From positions 4,216,001 through 4,280,000 of the forward strand of contig NZ_CP036291.1 of assembly GCF_007750855.1 (NCBI RefSeq): a stretch of 64,000 nt of DNA, read 5' to 3'. This document shows positions 1 through 8,335 of the stretch, piece by piece (the first letter of the stretch is position 1; every line of letters starts with the position of its first letter). The position numbers and the translations under genes were made by a program. The stretch comes from Pirellulimonas nuda. Its GTDB lineage: Bacteria; Planctomycetota; Planctomycetia; Pirellulales; Lacipirellulaceae. Below the pieces are notes generated by a model. It ran no database searches and was not told the origin of the DNA. It worked only from the letters and a program-made list of their open reading frames with translations.

Positions 1-639
1 CTCGACGACACGACTGGCGCGACCGCAAACGACTCGTCGGGCATGTCTCGACACGGGACGATGCTAGGTTCGCCGGCGAAGGGTCAGTCTGGCCCGAAGG
101 GATTGCTCGACGCCCTAGCGTTCGACGGCGTAGACGACGCAGTAATGCTGCCCCCCGTATCGGACTCCTTTTCCAACGGCGTCTCGATTGCCCTGTGGGC
201 CCGGCCGACCACTACCGCATTCAACTCCCGGTTCTTTCAGCTAGCGGAGTGGACTAGCAAGCCTATCGAGCTTGGCAGGAACCAGGGAACCGGTTCTCTG
301 CTCGGATTGGCCAATACCGGGCAGTCGCTCACTAGTTCGAATCAGATCATCAACGGCGTTTGGAGGCACTACGCGCTGACGGTCGATCGTACCGGCTGGG
401 CGAGGCTCTACCGCGATGGCATCTTGATGGTGGAGGGGCAGCGGCAGCTCCCCCTTGCCGGCTCTCGCAGGTCCAACACGATCGGCGACAGCCAGTGGTC
501 GGGCGACGCCTTGTTCATCGGCCGGATGCACGACGTACGCCTCTACAACCGCCCGATGTCGCCTGAAGAGGTCCGTACTCTCTTCTACGGCGCCTTCACC
601 CCCGGCGCTCGGATCATCTCCTGGCAAGAGATCCGCTGA
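1..639 (+). CDS. LamG/concanavalin-A-like domain protein, 3' end only
   Basis: The reading frame is open from the first base, and residues before the first ATG (position 43) already look like a LamG start (Leu-Asp-Asp, then a Gly/Asn-rich turn and a HGT motif). The true start therefore lies upstream of the window. About 212 residues are visible: FDGVDDAV, then ALWARP, WRHYALTVDR, ARLYRDG and the closing MHDVRLYNRPMSPEEV, the normal strand order of a LamG jelly-roll. The protein ends shortly after, at ISWQEIR. The family binds carbohydrate or other surface ligands and is usually extracellular in planctomycetes. It lies just ahead of the secretion operon on the same strand, so it could be a client of that machinery (inference). 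A 120-nt gap follows before the receiver gene. Confidence 0.85.
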   Translation, partial: LDDTTGATANDSSGMSRHGTMLGSPAKGQSGPKGLLDALAFDGVDDAVMLPPVSDSFSNGVSIALWARPTTTAFNSRFFQLAEWTSKPIELGRNQGTGSLLGLANTGQSLTSSNQIINGVWRHYALTVDRTGWARLYRDGILMVEGQRQLPLAGSRRSNTIGDSQWSGDALFIGRMHDVRLYNRPMSPEEVRTLFYGAFTPGARIISWQEIR

Positions 640-759
640 CCCTTCTCGGGGCAAACCCCGCCGGGCGTCCCTTATCCACCGCCGCTGCTTGACCGCGGCG
701 TAGCGCGACCTATGTTCCTCCGGGCGCTCCTTTGCCGCCCCGCCGTGCCTCTAACGCCT

Positions 760-1149
760 ATGACGGTTGCAATGGTTGCCGCAGTCAAACAAGTGCTACT
801 GATCGAAGAGGAGCCGACGCTCCGCGAGATCACTGCCTTCCGCTTGGAGCTCCTAGGTTATCAAGTCACGGCGCTCGAGTCGGCCGATGGGATCGTCGAA
901 CGCGTCTCCAACGACCGCCCCAACGCGGTCATTGTCGGGCACTTCCTCCAAGGGATAAGCGGGCTGGACGTGCTAGATCGGCTCAGCACCGACGTGCGCA
1001 CCGCCGGCGCCCCGGTCATGTTCCTTTCTCCGAACTCGGACCTCGAGGACGTTCAGAAGGCGTTCACTGCCGGAGCCGACGAGTACCTCGTTACGCCGTT
1101 CGACCCGATGGTGCTTGAGAAAAAGATCAACCGTCTAACTACCGCCTGA
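760..1149 (+). CDS. Degenerate response-regulator receiver protein
   Basis: Stand-alone receiver (CheY-like) fold of about 129 residues with no output domain. The first strand KQVLLIEEEP carries the acidic cluster as Glu, and the Ser before the last loop is present (VMFLSPNSD). The phosphoacceptor Asp, expected eight residues before the Gly of GISG, is Gly in the segment VIVGHFLQGISG. The usually invariant Lys before Pro-Phe is Thr (LVTPFDP). Phosphotransfer is therefore unlikely and a phospho-independent adaptor role is more plausible (inference). It lies 52 nt upstream of the secretion ATPase gene on the same strand. Start is uncertain: ATG at 712, 760 or 772 are all in frame with no clear ribosome site. 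760 was chosen because 712 only adds a non-receiver tail. Confidence 0.8.
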   Translation: MTVAMVAAVKQVLLIEEEPTLREITAFRLELLGYQVTALESADGIVERVSNDRPNAVIVGHFLQGISGLDVLDRLSTDVRTAGAPVMFLSPNSDLEDVQKAFTAGADEYLVTPFDPMVLEKKINRLTTA

Positions 1150-1201
1150 ACCGACCCCCTGGGCCTTCCCGCCCAGAACTCCCACCCACGTTGCTCTTGC
1201 C

Positions 1202-2890
1202 ATGGCCCGTCTCGGCGACATCCTCATCCAGCGCGGCTTCATCACCGAAGCGCAGCTCGAGGCTGCGCTGGCCGCGCAGGGCTCCGAGCGGGGGATGCTT
1301 GGACAGATCCTGGTGAAGCGGGGCCTGGTCACCATCGACCACCTCGGCGAGGCGCTGGCGGAGCAGTACGGGGTGCCCTACCTCGACCTCGTGCCACAAG
1401 GCGTGAACCCCCAGGTCACCCGGCTGCTCCCCGAGTTGTTCGCCAGAGAACATCAATGTGTGCCGGTCGGGATCAGCGGCCGCGATCTGCAACTCGCCAT
1501 GGTGGCGCCCGACGACATCGAGGCGATCTGCGAGACAGAGCTGATCACCGGGTACACCGTTGCCCCTGTGGTGGCGCTTCAGGGCCCCGTACAAGCGGCG
1601 CTGGACCGAGGCTTCGATGATCGCTTGGTGGCTCGGCAAACGATCGTCGACATGAAGATGGCCGACCTCGAGTCGAGCGAGCAACGGATCGAGCGATCGG
1701 AGATCACCGACGCGGCGCCCGAAGAAGAGCAGGCGCCGGTTGTGCGGCTTGTGCGCGCCATCCTGATGGGCGCCATCAATGCCAACACAAGCGACATCCA
1801 CCTAGAACCGCACGCGCCCGAGATGCGTGTGCGGTACCGCGTGGACGGCGAGCTACAGAGCGTGATGACGATCCCAAACCACATCGAAGAAGCGGTCGTG
1901 GCGCGGATCAAGGTCATGGCGGATATGGACACGACCGAGAACCGCCGACCGCAAGATGGGCGGTTAGGCGTGCACGAAGAAGGCGCCAAGGTGAACTTCC
2001 GCGTCAGCACCATTCCGACCGTCGGCGGTGAGAAGGTGGTCATGCGGCTGCTGGACGAAGGGAACCGCATCTTCGAGCTCAATCACCTCGGCTTAATGCC
2101 GCGGGACTTGAAGACGATTCAGGGGATGATCGACAAACCCCACGGGATGATCGTGGTCACCGGACCTACCGGTTCCGGAAAGAGCACCACGATGTACGCC
2201 GTGCTTTCCAAACTTAACGCGGTGAGCCGGAACATCGTGACGGTCGAAGACCCGGTCGAGTACCGTCTGTCCGGCATCAATCAAGTCGCGTCGGACAACG
2301 AGCACGGACTGGGCTTCGCGAACGCGCTGAAATACATCATGCGTCAGGACCCCGATGTGATCATGGTCGGCGAAATCCGCGACCACGAAACCGCTTCGAC
2401 GTCCATCCAGGCCGCCCTGACCGGACACCTGCTGATCAGCACCCTCCATACGAACGACGCGGTAGGAGCGGTGGCTCGCCTCAAAGACCTAGGCGTCGAT
2501 CACTTCAAGATCAGCGGCGCGTTGGTCGGCTCGATCGCGCAACGTCTCCTTCGCTCCATATGCCGCGAATGCATCGAACCGGCCGAGTCGAACCCGACGA
2601 TGCTCGCGTCGCTCACGAGGCAGCCGGAACGCTACTACGGCGAGGTCTTCTACCGTGGGCGCGGCTGCAAGAAGTGCCTGGGGACCGGCTATTCCGGCCG
2701 TCTCCCCGTGTTCGAGGTGATGTCGGTCACCCCGGCGGTGGCCGAAGCGATTGAGAAGGGAGTCCCCGCCTCGCGGATCCGAGAGATCGCCTCCGGGGAG
2801 GGGATGGTCGAACTCACCGACGCTGGCCTGGAACAAGCGGTTGCTGGGCGGACTACGCTCGAAGAAGTGTTCTACAAGACCTCGAGCTGA
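1202..2890 (+). CDS. gspE: Type II secretion / type IV pilus assembly ATPase (GspE/PilB)
   Basis: 562 residues, normal for GspE/PilB. The N-terminal MshEN/GspE-N domain begins MARLGDILIQRGFI. The P-loop GPTGSGKST lies at residues 321-329, followed by the Walker B region DVIMVGEIRD and the His box STLHTNDA. A tetracysteine zinc motif is formed by C454, C457, C489 and C492. These are the family's diagnostic elements. The protein is a cytoplasmic hexameric motor that drives pseudopilus assembly at the inner membrane. It is the first clear machinery gene of an operon running to about 11.6 kb, and is followed by gspF after 11 nt. Confidence 0.96.
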   Translation: MARLGDILIQRGFITEAQLEAALAAQGSERGMLGQILVKRGLVTIDHLGEALAEQYGVPYLDLVPQGVNPQVTRLLPELFAREHQCVPVGISGRDLQLAMVAPDDIEAICETELITGYTVAPVVALQGPVQAALDRGFDDRLVARQTIVDMKMADLESSEQRIERSEITDAAPEEEQAPVVRLVRAILMGAINANTSDIHLEPHAPEMRVRYRVDGELQSVMTIPNHIEEAVVARIKVMADMDTTENRRPQDGRLGVHEEGAKVNFRVSTIPTVGGEKVVMRLLDEGNRIFELNHLGLMPRDLKTIQGMIDKPHGMIVVTGPTGSGKSTTMYAVLSKLNAVSRNIVTVEDPVEYRLSGINQVASDNEHGLGFANALKYIMRQDPDVIMVGEIRDHETASTSIQAALTGHLLISTLHTNDAVGAVARLKDLGVDHFKISGALVGSIAQRLLRSICRECIEPAESNPTMLASLTRQPERYYGEVFYRGRGCKKCLGTGYSGRLPVFEVMSVTPAVAEAIEKGVPASRIREIASGEGMVELTDAGLEQAVAGRTTLEEVFYKTSS

Positions 2891-2901
2891 GGGCCTCGTA
2901 C

Positions 2902-4059
2902 ATGCGACAACGCAACAGCAAAGGGCTCTCGCCAATCAATGCGACCGCAGCCGCCGGCTCTCAACCCTTCGGAGTCGCGCGTCGCAGACAGGCGGCTCAC
3001 AAGGGCGTAGCCACCCGCCTCTCTAATCGTGAGATCACTCAGGTCTTCACGAACCTCTCAACGTTGCTCGAAAATGGCGTGAGCCTCCCCAAAGCCCTTG
3101 GCGCCCTCGCCGAGGAGCGATCGCTCGAACGGTGCCGCGATATCCTCCTCGGCGTCAGGAAGCGGCTGGAGAGCGGCGACCTGTTTAGCACCGCGATCGG
3201 CGAGTACAAGTCGTGCTTCGACACGATGACCGTCAATCAAGTCAAGGTTGGCGAGCGCTCGGGGGCGCTCGGCGAAGCGCTCACAAACATTGCGCAACAG
3301 CGGCAGAAGGCCGGGAAGCTTCGTGGCGAAGTGATCAAGAAGCTCGCCTACCCCGTCATCCTCGTGCTCGTTGGCGCGGCGGTCATCACCTTCCTGCTGA
3401 CCTACGTTGTCCCCGTCTTCGAAGAAACCTACAGCAATGCAAAGGTGCCGCTCCCTGGCGTTACCCAGGCGCTTATCCTGGTGGGAAGCATTGCTCGCAA
3501 CTACGGCTGGATGGTCGTGCTAGCCGGGGTGGCCGGCGCATTGGGCGTCGCACAGCTCCGTCGTCGCGAGGACGCCGCGCGCGCGATCGACACACAGATG
3601 CTCAGGCTTCCTATCCTGGGACCCTGGCTGCGTGATATTGCGGTCCTTGAACTGATGAACGTCCTGGGGAACCTGATGGAGGCCGGCTTCACGTTGGCAG
3701 ACGCCCTTTCGGAAGCGGCAGAATCGGTCAGCAACCGAGCGGTCAAGGGGAGCGTCAGAGATCTTCATCGAGCGGTCAATCAAGGTGAACGATTCAGCCG
3801 CGAAGTTGAGCGCCACAGCGAACTATTCCCACCCATGGTCAGCCAACTGGTCATCGTCGGCGAGCAGTCGGGCAAGCTTACCAAAGCAACGCAACACATC
3901 CGAGCGCATCTGCACGAAGAGATCGAGCGGAAGACCAACCTGTTTGTCGGCGTGATCGAGCCGGTGCTCACCATCTCGTTGGCCTCCGCGGTCGGCATGG
4001 TGCTCCTCGCGATTTACTTGCCGATGTTCGACATGATCAACGCGGTGGGCGGGCAATGA
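2902..4059 (+). CDS. gspF: Type II secretion inner-membrane platform protein (GspF/PilC)
   Basis: 385 residues with two T2SSF repeats (about residues 45-165 and 250-370) and three membrane segments: near 150-175 (ILVLVGAAVITFLLTYVV), near 200, and close to the C-terminus (TISLASAVGMVLLAIYL). Family knowledge: GspF couples the ATPase to pseudopilin polymerisation. The first ~40 residues (MRQRNSKGLSPIN and on) are poorly conserved, so the start could be further downstream. The 3' end overlaps the next pseudopilin gene by 4 nt (ATGA), indicating translational coupling. Confidence 0.95.
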   Translation: MRQRNSKGLSPINATAAAGSQPFGVARRRQAAHKGVATRLSNREITQVFTNLSTLLENGVSLPKALGALAEERSLERCRDILLGVRKRLESGDLFSTAIGEYKSCFDTMTVNQVKVGERSGALGEALTNIAQQRQKAGKLRGEVIKKLAYPVILVLVGAAVITFLLTYVVPVFEETYSNAKVPLPGVTQALILVGSIARNYGWMVVLAGVAGALGVAQLRRREDAARAIDTQMLRLPILGPWLRDIAVLELMNVLGNLMEAGFTLADALSEAAESVSNRAVKGSVRDLHRAVNQGERFSREVERHSELFPPMVSQLVIVGEQSGKLTKATQHIRAHLHEEIERKTNLFVGVIEPVLTISLASAVGMVLLAIYLPMFDMINAVGGQ

Positions 4060-4382
4060 AGCTAGCAACGCGGCGCCAAGGGTTCTCAATCATCGAACTG
4101 CTGGCCGTCTTGACGATTTTAGGGGTTGTTGCGGCTATCGCGATTGAGCGCACCGGCCAGGTGCGCACCGTCGGGAACTCAGCGGCTTGCGGTTCAAGCC
4201 GGGGAGACATCGAGCTCCAATGCCAGATGTGGCGGCGGGCCCATGGGACGTTCCCGGCCAGCGATTTGAGCGACATCGGGGCTAGCACCCTCTACTTCCC
4301 CGGTGGGTTGCCAACCTGCCCGATTGACGGATCGCCCTACGCGATTGACTCGGACGGTCGGGTTGTAGGCCACAGCCACTGA
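4056..4382 (+). CDS. Type II secretion pseudopilin, GspG-like
   Basis: 108 residues with a class III prepilin leader: after a short basic leader the cleavage site is QG|FSIIELL, with Glu at +5, followed by a hydrophobic helix. The rest (GDIELQCQMWRRAHGTFPAS, then ASTLYFPGGLPTCPIDGSPY) matches the globular half of the adjacent GspG-like protein and carries three Cys. It overlaps gspF by 4 nt. It is probably a minor pseudopilin or a divergent duplicate of the next gene. The leader has Gly at -1, unlike most prepilins in this operon. Confidence 0.85.
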   Translation: MKLATRRQGFSIIELLAVLTILGVVAAIAIERTGQVRTVGNSAACGSSRGDIELQCQMWRRAHGTFPASDLSDIGASTLYFPGGLPTCPIDGSPYAIDSDGRVVGHSH

Positions 4383-4518
4383 CAATTTTTTTGGCGGTTT
4401 GCCGGCGCGGCAGCAATGCAGACCTAGCCTTTCTTAAAGCCGAATTGGCAACCCAACTGCTCGGGGCGAAGTCCCTTGCAAGGCATCTGCTCGGTCCAGC
4501 GAAACAGGAAACTCAACC

Positions 4519-4839
4519 ATGCGTGCCCAACCCAAACGTCGTAGTGCCTTCTCACTGATGGAGCTCTTGGCGGTCGTCACGATCCTCGGCATCATTGCCG
4601 CAATCGTGATCCCGCGCGTCACCGTGTCGTCGGACACCGCGAAGCAGAAGGTGAACGCCCACAACAAGGCGACCATCAACGCCTCGATCGAACGTTGGTA
4701 CATCGAGAAGGGGAGCTGGCCGGCCACCTTGGCGGCGCTCGCCGCGGACACCAACTACTTCCCCGAAGGCATCCCGGTCAACCCGGTCACCGGCTCGGCG
4801 TACACGTTCAACGCCACCACCAAGCGCATCGAAGACTAG
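4519..4839 (+). CDS. gspG: Type II secretion major pseudopilin, GspG-like
   Basis: 106 residues. Leader MRAQPKRRSA is cleaved before FSLMELLAVV, with Glu at +5 and Ala rather than Gly at -1. A hydrophobic helix is followed by a small globular domain (ASIERWYIEKGSWPATLA, then NYFPEGIPVNPVTGSAYTF) typical of planctomycete GspG-type pilins. It is the best candidate for the main pseudopilus subunit, because it is preceded by a 136-nt gap that may hold its own promoter or a processing site (inference). A weak purine-rich site (ACAGGAAAC) lies upstream of the ATG. Confidence 0.88.
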   Translation: MRAQPKRRSAFSLMELLAVVTILGIIAAIVIPRVTVSSDTAKQKVNAHNKATINASIERWYIEKGSWPATLAALAADTNYFPEGIPVNPVTGSAYTFNATTKRIED

Positions 4840-4845
4840 CCTGCG

Positions 4846-5364
4846 ATGCAGCTCGCCACTTCGACTTGCGATCGCCGCGAGAACGCACGCCCGGAAGTCC
4901 CGCGGCGTGCGTTCACGCTCTTGGAGCTGCTGGTCGTCCTCACGATCGTGGGCGTCCTGAGCGGGATGGCCGCGGTGCGGTTCGGAGACGGCTTGCTCGG
5001 CCAGACATCGGCCGAAGGCTACGTCCGCCGGCTCGCCCTCGACCTCCGACAGACGCGCAGAACCGCGATCGCGACTGGCGACGTATGCCGGCTGGCGCTG
5101 TCCTCCACGGGCGGCGCCATCGTGTCCTACCGCATACTCCGCCAAGCAAGCGGGGGCGACGTTGCCGTTGACGAGGCGGTCGCAACGCCAGACGGCGTTG
5201 TCGTCGCTTCCGACTACGCCGCATGGAGCTTCGACTTCGACGGAGCGTTAACCGCCGCGAGTCCCAGCGGCTCACTACGCGTCGACGGCCCGAACTCCTA
5301 CTGGGTCATCACCCTCTTCGGCGCCGGCGGATCGGTAGAAACCGCCCGCTATTTGCAGCCCTAA
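4846..5364 (+). CDS. gspH: Type II secretion pseudopilin GspH-like
   Basis: 172 residues. After a 24-residue basic leader the prepilin site is RRA|FTLLELLVVL, with Glu at +5. The GspH signature follows: GYVRRLALDLRQTRRTAIAT, the helix-to-strand transition seen in GspH/FimT. The C-terminal half is beta-rich, as expected. The gene begins 6 nt after the GspG stop. Role: minor pseudopilin, periplasmic after processing by a prepilin peptidase not encoded in this window. Confidence 0.88.
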   Translation: MQLATSTCDRRENARPEVPRRAFTLLELLVVLTIVGVLSGMAAVRFGDGLLGQTSAEGYVRRLALDLRQTRRTAIATGDVCRLALSSTGGAIVSYRILRQASGGDVAVDEAVATPDGVVVASDYAAWSFDFDGALTAASPSGSLRVDGPNSYWVITLFGAGGSVETARYLQP

Positions 5365-5435
5365 TCGCGCCTTGCGGCGCGCGCCCGCGTGCTAGGTTTG
5401 AGTGCATTCCCGTGTACTCACAGACCCGCAACAGC

Positions 5436-5891
5436 ATGCGCAAGCGTCTCGGCCTCCAACGCCCAATAGCATCGCCACGGCAGGCATACTCCCTGCTGGA
5501 GGTTGCGTTGGCGGTCGCCTTGGTCGGAGGAACGCTGGTCCCGGCCCTGCGGGTGGTCCGCGATGGGCTCGAGCTTAGCCGAACGACCGACCGGCACCAA
5601 CTGCTGGCCAACTTCGCCGTTGCGAAGCTCGAGGAGCAACTGGGCGTGATCGCAACGACATGGACTTCGGGCCAAACGACGGGGAGCTTCACAGCCGAAG
5701 GGTTTGCATCGCTGCGGTACGTTGCGGTCCGCTCCGACTCGCCGGCCGACGGCGGGATCGCCTCGCGGCTCATGAATGTCACCGTCACGGTGTTCGACGA
5801 CGCTAACACGAACGCAACGCTCGACGCCGGCGAACGAAACACCGTCTTCCGCACCAAAGTCGCAAGACTGGCAACTTATGTCGCCTCATAA
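5436..5891 (+). CDS. gspI: Type II secretion minor pseudopilin GspI-like
   Basis: 151 residues from the ATG at 5436. The frame is open further upstream, but that part is Arg-rich shadow of gspH. The prepilin site is RQA|YSLLEVALAVA, with Glu at +5. The following NFAVAKLEEQLG is the usual GspI region after the transmembrane helix. A GTG at 5412 is a possible alternative start. It overlaps the next gene by 14 nt. Confidence 0.82.
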   Translation: MRKRLGLQRPIASPRQAYSLLEVALAVALVGGTLVPALRVVRDGLELSRTTDRHQLLANFAVAKLEEQLGVIATTWTSGQTTGSFTAEGFASLRYVAVRSDSPADGGIASRLMNVTVTVFDDANTNATLDAGERNTVFRTKVARLATYVAS

Positions 5892-6405
5892 GCAGATCAA
5901 GATCCGCCGCGGAGCGCTATCGCTCCTCGAGCTGATCACCGCAGCGGCCATTACTTCGTCGTTGATGACGGCGAGCTTGGTCGTGGTGCGCTCGAGCTAC
6001 GAGGCGTGGCGCCTGCACGACGCAGAGGCCGAAGCCGCTGACCAGACCTACGCCGTTCTGCGGCACATCGTGCGGTCGCTCCGACAGGCGCAGGCCGTCA
6101 CGGCCATCACGGGCCCAACCGATGACGCCGGCGAGATGTCCTTGATCAGCGTTTCCGGCGATCGAGTCGCATACATCCTTACCGGATCGGGGGTCGTCGA
6201 GTACTGGCTCAACAACGAGTCGACCAACACAAAACTGGCGCACGGCCTCACAGGCCTCACCTTCCAGGGTCTCGCGGCCGACGGCGTCAGCACGGCTCAA
6301 TCGCCTGGCGACGTTCAGGCCGTCCGGATCCTCGCGGCGTACAACTCGGGGTTCGGTGAGGCCGGCCGAACGGTCACCTGCCTAGCATGGATGAGGAGCT
6401 GGTGA
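5878..6405 (+). CDS. gspJ: Type II secretion minor pseudopilin GspJ-like
   Basis: 175 residues from the ATG at 5878, which overlaps the GspI end. The prepilin segment is RRGA|LSLLELITA: cleavage after Ala puts Glu at +5. The downstream part (SYEAWRLHDAEAEAADQTYA, then LRHIVRSLRQAQAV) resembles GspJ, which packs with GspI and GspK at the pseudopilus tip. The ATG upstream at 5776 lies inside gspI and is rejected. Confidence 0.8.
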   Translation: MSPHKQIKIRRGALSLLELITAAAITSSLMTASLVVVRSSYEAWRLHDAEAEAADQTYAVLRHIVRSLRQAQAVTAITGPTDDAGEMSLISVSGDRVAYILTGSGVVEYWLNNESTNTKLAHGLTGLTFQGLAADGVSTAQSPGDVQAVRILAAYNSGFGEAGRTVTCLAWMRSW

Positions 6406-6406
6406 G

Positions 6407-6772
6407 ATGCACCCGAAGAGACAGTCGGTCCGACGCGGCGGCGCGGCGCTCCTCATGGCGATCTTTACGATCTTCATGGTCAGCGTGCTTGCCGTTCACG
6501 TTCTTAGCACAGAGATGTCACAGCTCGCCACGGTGCGCAACGTGTTGGATTACGAGCGGGCCCTCTATCTCGCCAACGCCGGCGTCCATCACGCCTGCGC
6601 AGAGCTGGAGGCCAACTCGACCTGGCGAGGCACGGTCGCCGACGGTTCCTATCCGGCCAGCGGCGGGTACTCCGCAACCGCCGTCGATGGCATTGGAAGC
6701 CTCGTCGTTGTCACGAGCTCCGGCGTTTCCGGCTCGGTCACCCGAACGGTTCAGGCCACAATCGATCCCTAG
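6407..6772 (+). CDS. GspK/PilX-like pseudopilus tip protein
   Basis: 121 residues, far shorter than Proteobacterial GspK (about 300). The basic leader MHPKRQSVRRGG precedes a hydrophobic helix AALLMAIFTIFMVSVLAVHV with no Glu at +5, a feature of GspK and PilX. The segment YERALYLANAGVHHACAEL is the typical PilX/GspK helix. It starts 1 nt after the gspJ stop. The large inserted globular domain of classical GspK is missing, so it may be a minimal tip or a PilX-type minor pilin. Confidence 0.75.
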   Translation: MHPKRQSVRRGGAALLMAIFTIFMVSVLAVHVLSTEMSQLATVRNVLDYERALYLANAGVHHACAELEANSTWRGTVADGSYPASGGYSATAVDGIGSLVVVTSSGVSGSVTRTVQATIDP

Positions 6773-6781
6773 GCCATTGCA

Positions 6782-8335
6782 ATGAGCACATCGAATACAG
6801 ATCGCCGTGGCCCAGACCGCAGGCATGCGGGGGAGCGGCGTCGACAGGCTGACAACCGTCACGTCTACCTCGAGCTGGGCCGCCAAGAGCTCAGAGCGCT
6901 GGTGATCGTCGAGCGCGGCGAAGGGCAGAAGGACATCGCCATAACCCGAACCGTCCGCTGGGGGGAAGAAGCAGAAGCCGCCGCTGAGTACAACTGGGCC
7001 GCACTTGCCCAGGCGGTCAAGCAGGTCACCCTGGAGCTTCGCCTCAACGGCGGCCGAGCGACCGTGCTGCTCCCGGGCCAGATGTGCGTCACGCGCGTCG
7101 CCACCGGTTCAAAGCAGTCGGTCGACCGCGAACTAAACCATCTCCGTGAGCGAACGCAGCTCTACCTTTCGCTTGGCGCCGGCCCCAAGGCGCTCGCGCT
7201 CGGGCGTTCGGACCTGGACGCACGCAACGAGCATGCGCTGCTCTCCGTAGCCAGCTCCCGCAACCTTCACGCCGTCATCGAAGCGGTAGAGGCCGGCGGT
7301 CTTGCGGTCGTAAGGATCGAATCTGCACTCGTGGCCTTAAGCCGCCTGCACTTAGAAACCGCGGAAGAGAGCGACGATCCGACAGTCCTGCTGCAGCTCG
7401 ACCCGGTTGGCGTCGAGATCGGGCTGCTGCGCAACGGGCGCCTGCTGCTCGACTATCGTCCGAGCGGCGCCACGACGCCGACGGATTTGTTCCGGCTGCT
7501 CGATGAGCACCGCAATCGCCTGCTCCGCCTTTGCCAGAGGCAGGCGGGCCAGTCGAGCGCGACGCTCTCCCGCGTTCTAGCCACCGGGGATCCAGGAATC
7601 GTCGCGGCGGCTTCCAAGGCGGGCCGCACACGACCTTCGTGGAGTGTTTCCGCGATTGACGCGCAACCGATCGCGTCGGCGACGTGGGAGCTCAAAAGCG
7701 ACGAGCTGGGCGCCGAGTTCGCCGCGCTCACGGGCGCGGCGCTGCCGAGCAACGCGCGGTTAGACGCCCTGCCCCGACCGAACCTAATGGACCAGATTAT
7801 CGCAGACAGCCGGGCGCCGATGCGGCCGGTGCTGCTGCGTAGCCTCGCCCCGCTCGCGGCGACGCTGCTGGTATGGTTGACCTCTGCGCTGTTGCTGCAG
7901 GGGTACGAGTCTCGCGTTGACGGGCTGCGAGCCGAGCTGGCGGCGCTTGCGCCGCTGCAGACCCGCTCAACGCTCCTAAAGACGGAGCTCTTTGCGGCGG
8001 ACGCGAAGCTCGCCCAACTCACCAGCCTGTCGGAGGCGGCTCCGACCCCTCAGTTGACGCTAGCACTCGAGCGCGTCGCGGGGTGCCTTCCCGGAGATGT
8101 GTGGCTCGATCAGGTTCACCTGGAAGGCACCGGCGACGCTATCGTCGGCGGCGCCAGCTACTCCGACTCGAGCGCCTACGACTTCGTTCGGTACCTACAG
8201 GAGGCCCCCGACCTCGACGAAGTGGCCCTCCGCGGCACCAGGCTGACCAATACTCCCGAAGGCCCCGCCACGAGCTTTGACGTCCACTTTCAGCTGGCGC
8301 CGGGCAAACCCGCCAACCCGGAGGCCGGGACATGA
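6782..8335 (+). CDS. GspL-like protein: PilM-like actin fold fused to PilN-like membrane domain
   Basis: 517 residues. A very basic start (RRGPDRRHAGERRRQ) is followed by a PilM/GspL cytoplasmic actin-like domain (about 25-335), a single membrane helix near 352-372 (LAPLAATLLVWLTSALLL) and a coiled-coil plus ferredoxin-like PilN domain with LERVAGCLPGDVWLDQVHLE and YSDSSAYDFVRYLQEA. Family knowledge: PilM/PilN or GspL recruits the ATPase to the platform. Having both halves in one chain is the GspL arrangement, although the PilN part looks pilus-type. It overlaps the next gene by 4 nt. Confidence 0.85.
   Translation: MSTSNTDRRGPDRRHAGERRRQADNRHVYLELGRQELRALVIVERGEGQKDIAITRTVRWGEEAEAAAEYNWAALAQAVKQVTLELRLNGGRATVLLPGQMCVTRVATGSKQSVDRELNHLRERTQLYLSLGAGPKALALGRSDLDARNEHALLSVASSRNLHAVIEAVEAGGLAVVRIESALVALSRLHLETAEESDDPTVLLQLDPVGVEIGLLRNGRLLLDYRPSGATTPTDLFRLLDEHRNRLLRLCQRQAGQSSATLSRVLATGDPGIVAAASKAGRTRPSWSVSAIDAQPIASATWELKSDELGAEFAALTGAALPSNARLDALPRPNLMDQIIADSRAPMRPVLLRSLAPLAATLLVWLTSALLLQGYESRVDGLRAELAALAPLQTRSTLLKTELFAADAKLAQLTSLSEAAPTPQLTLALERVAGCLPGDVWLDQVHLEGTGDAIVGGASYSDSSAYDFVRYLQEAPDLDEVALRGTRLTNTPEGPATSFDVHFQLAPGKPANPEAGT

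Noticed and set aside
1135-1801. Minus-strand open frames opposite gspE
   Set aside because: Shadow frames without domains, fully inside a well-supported gene.
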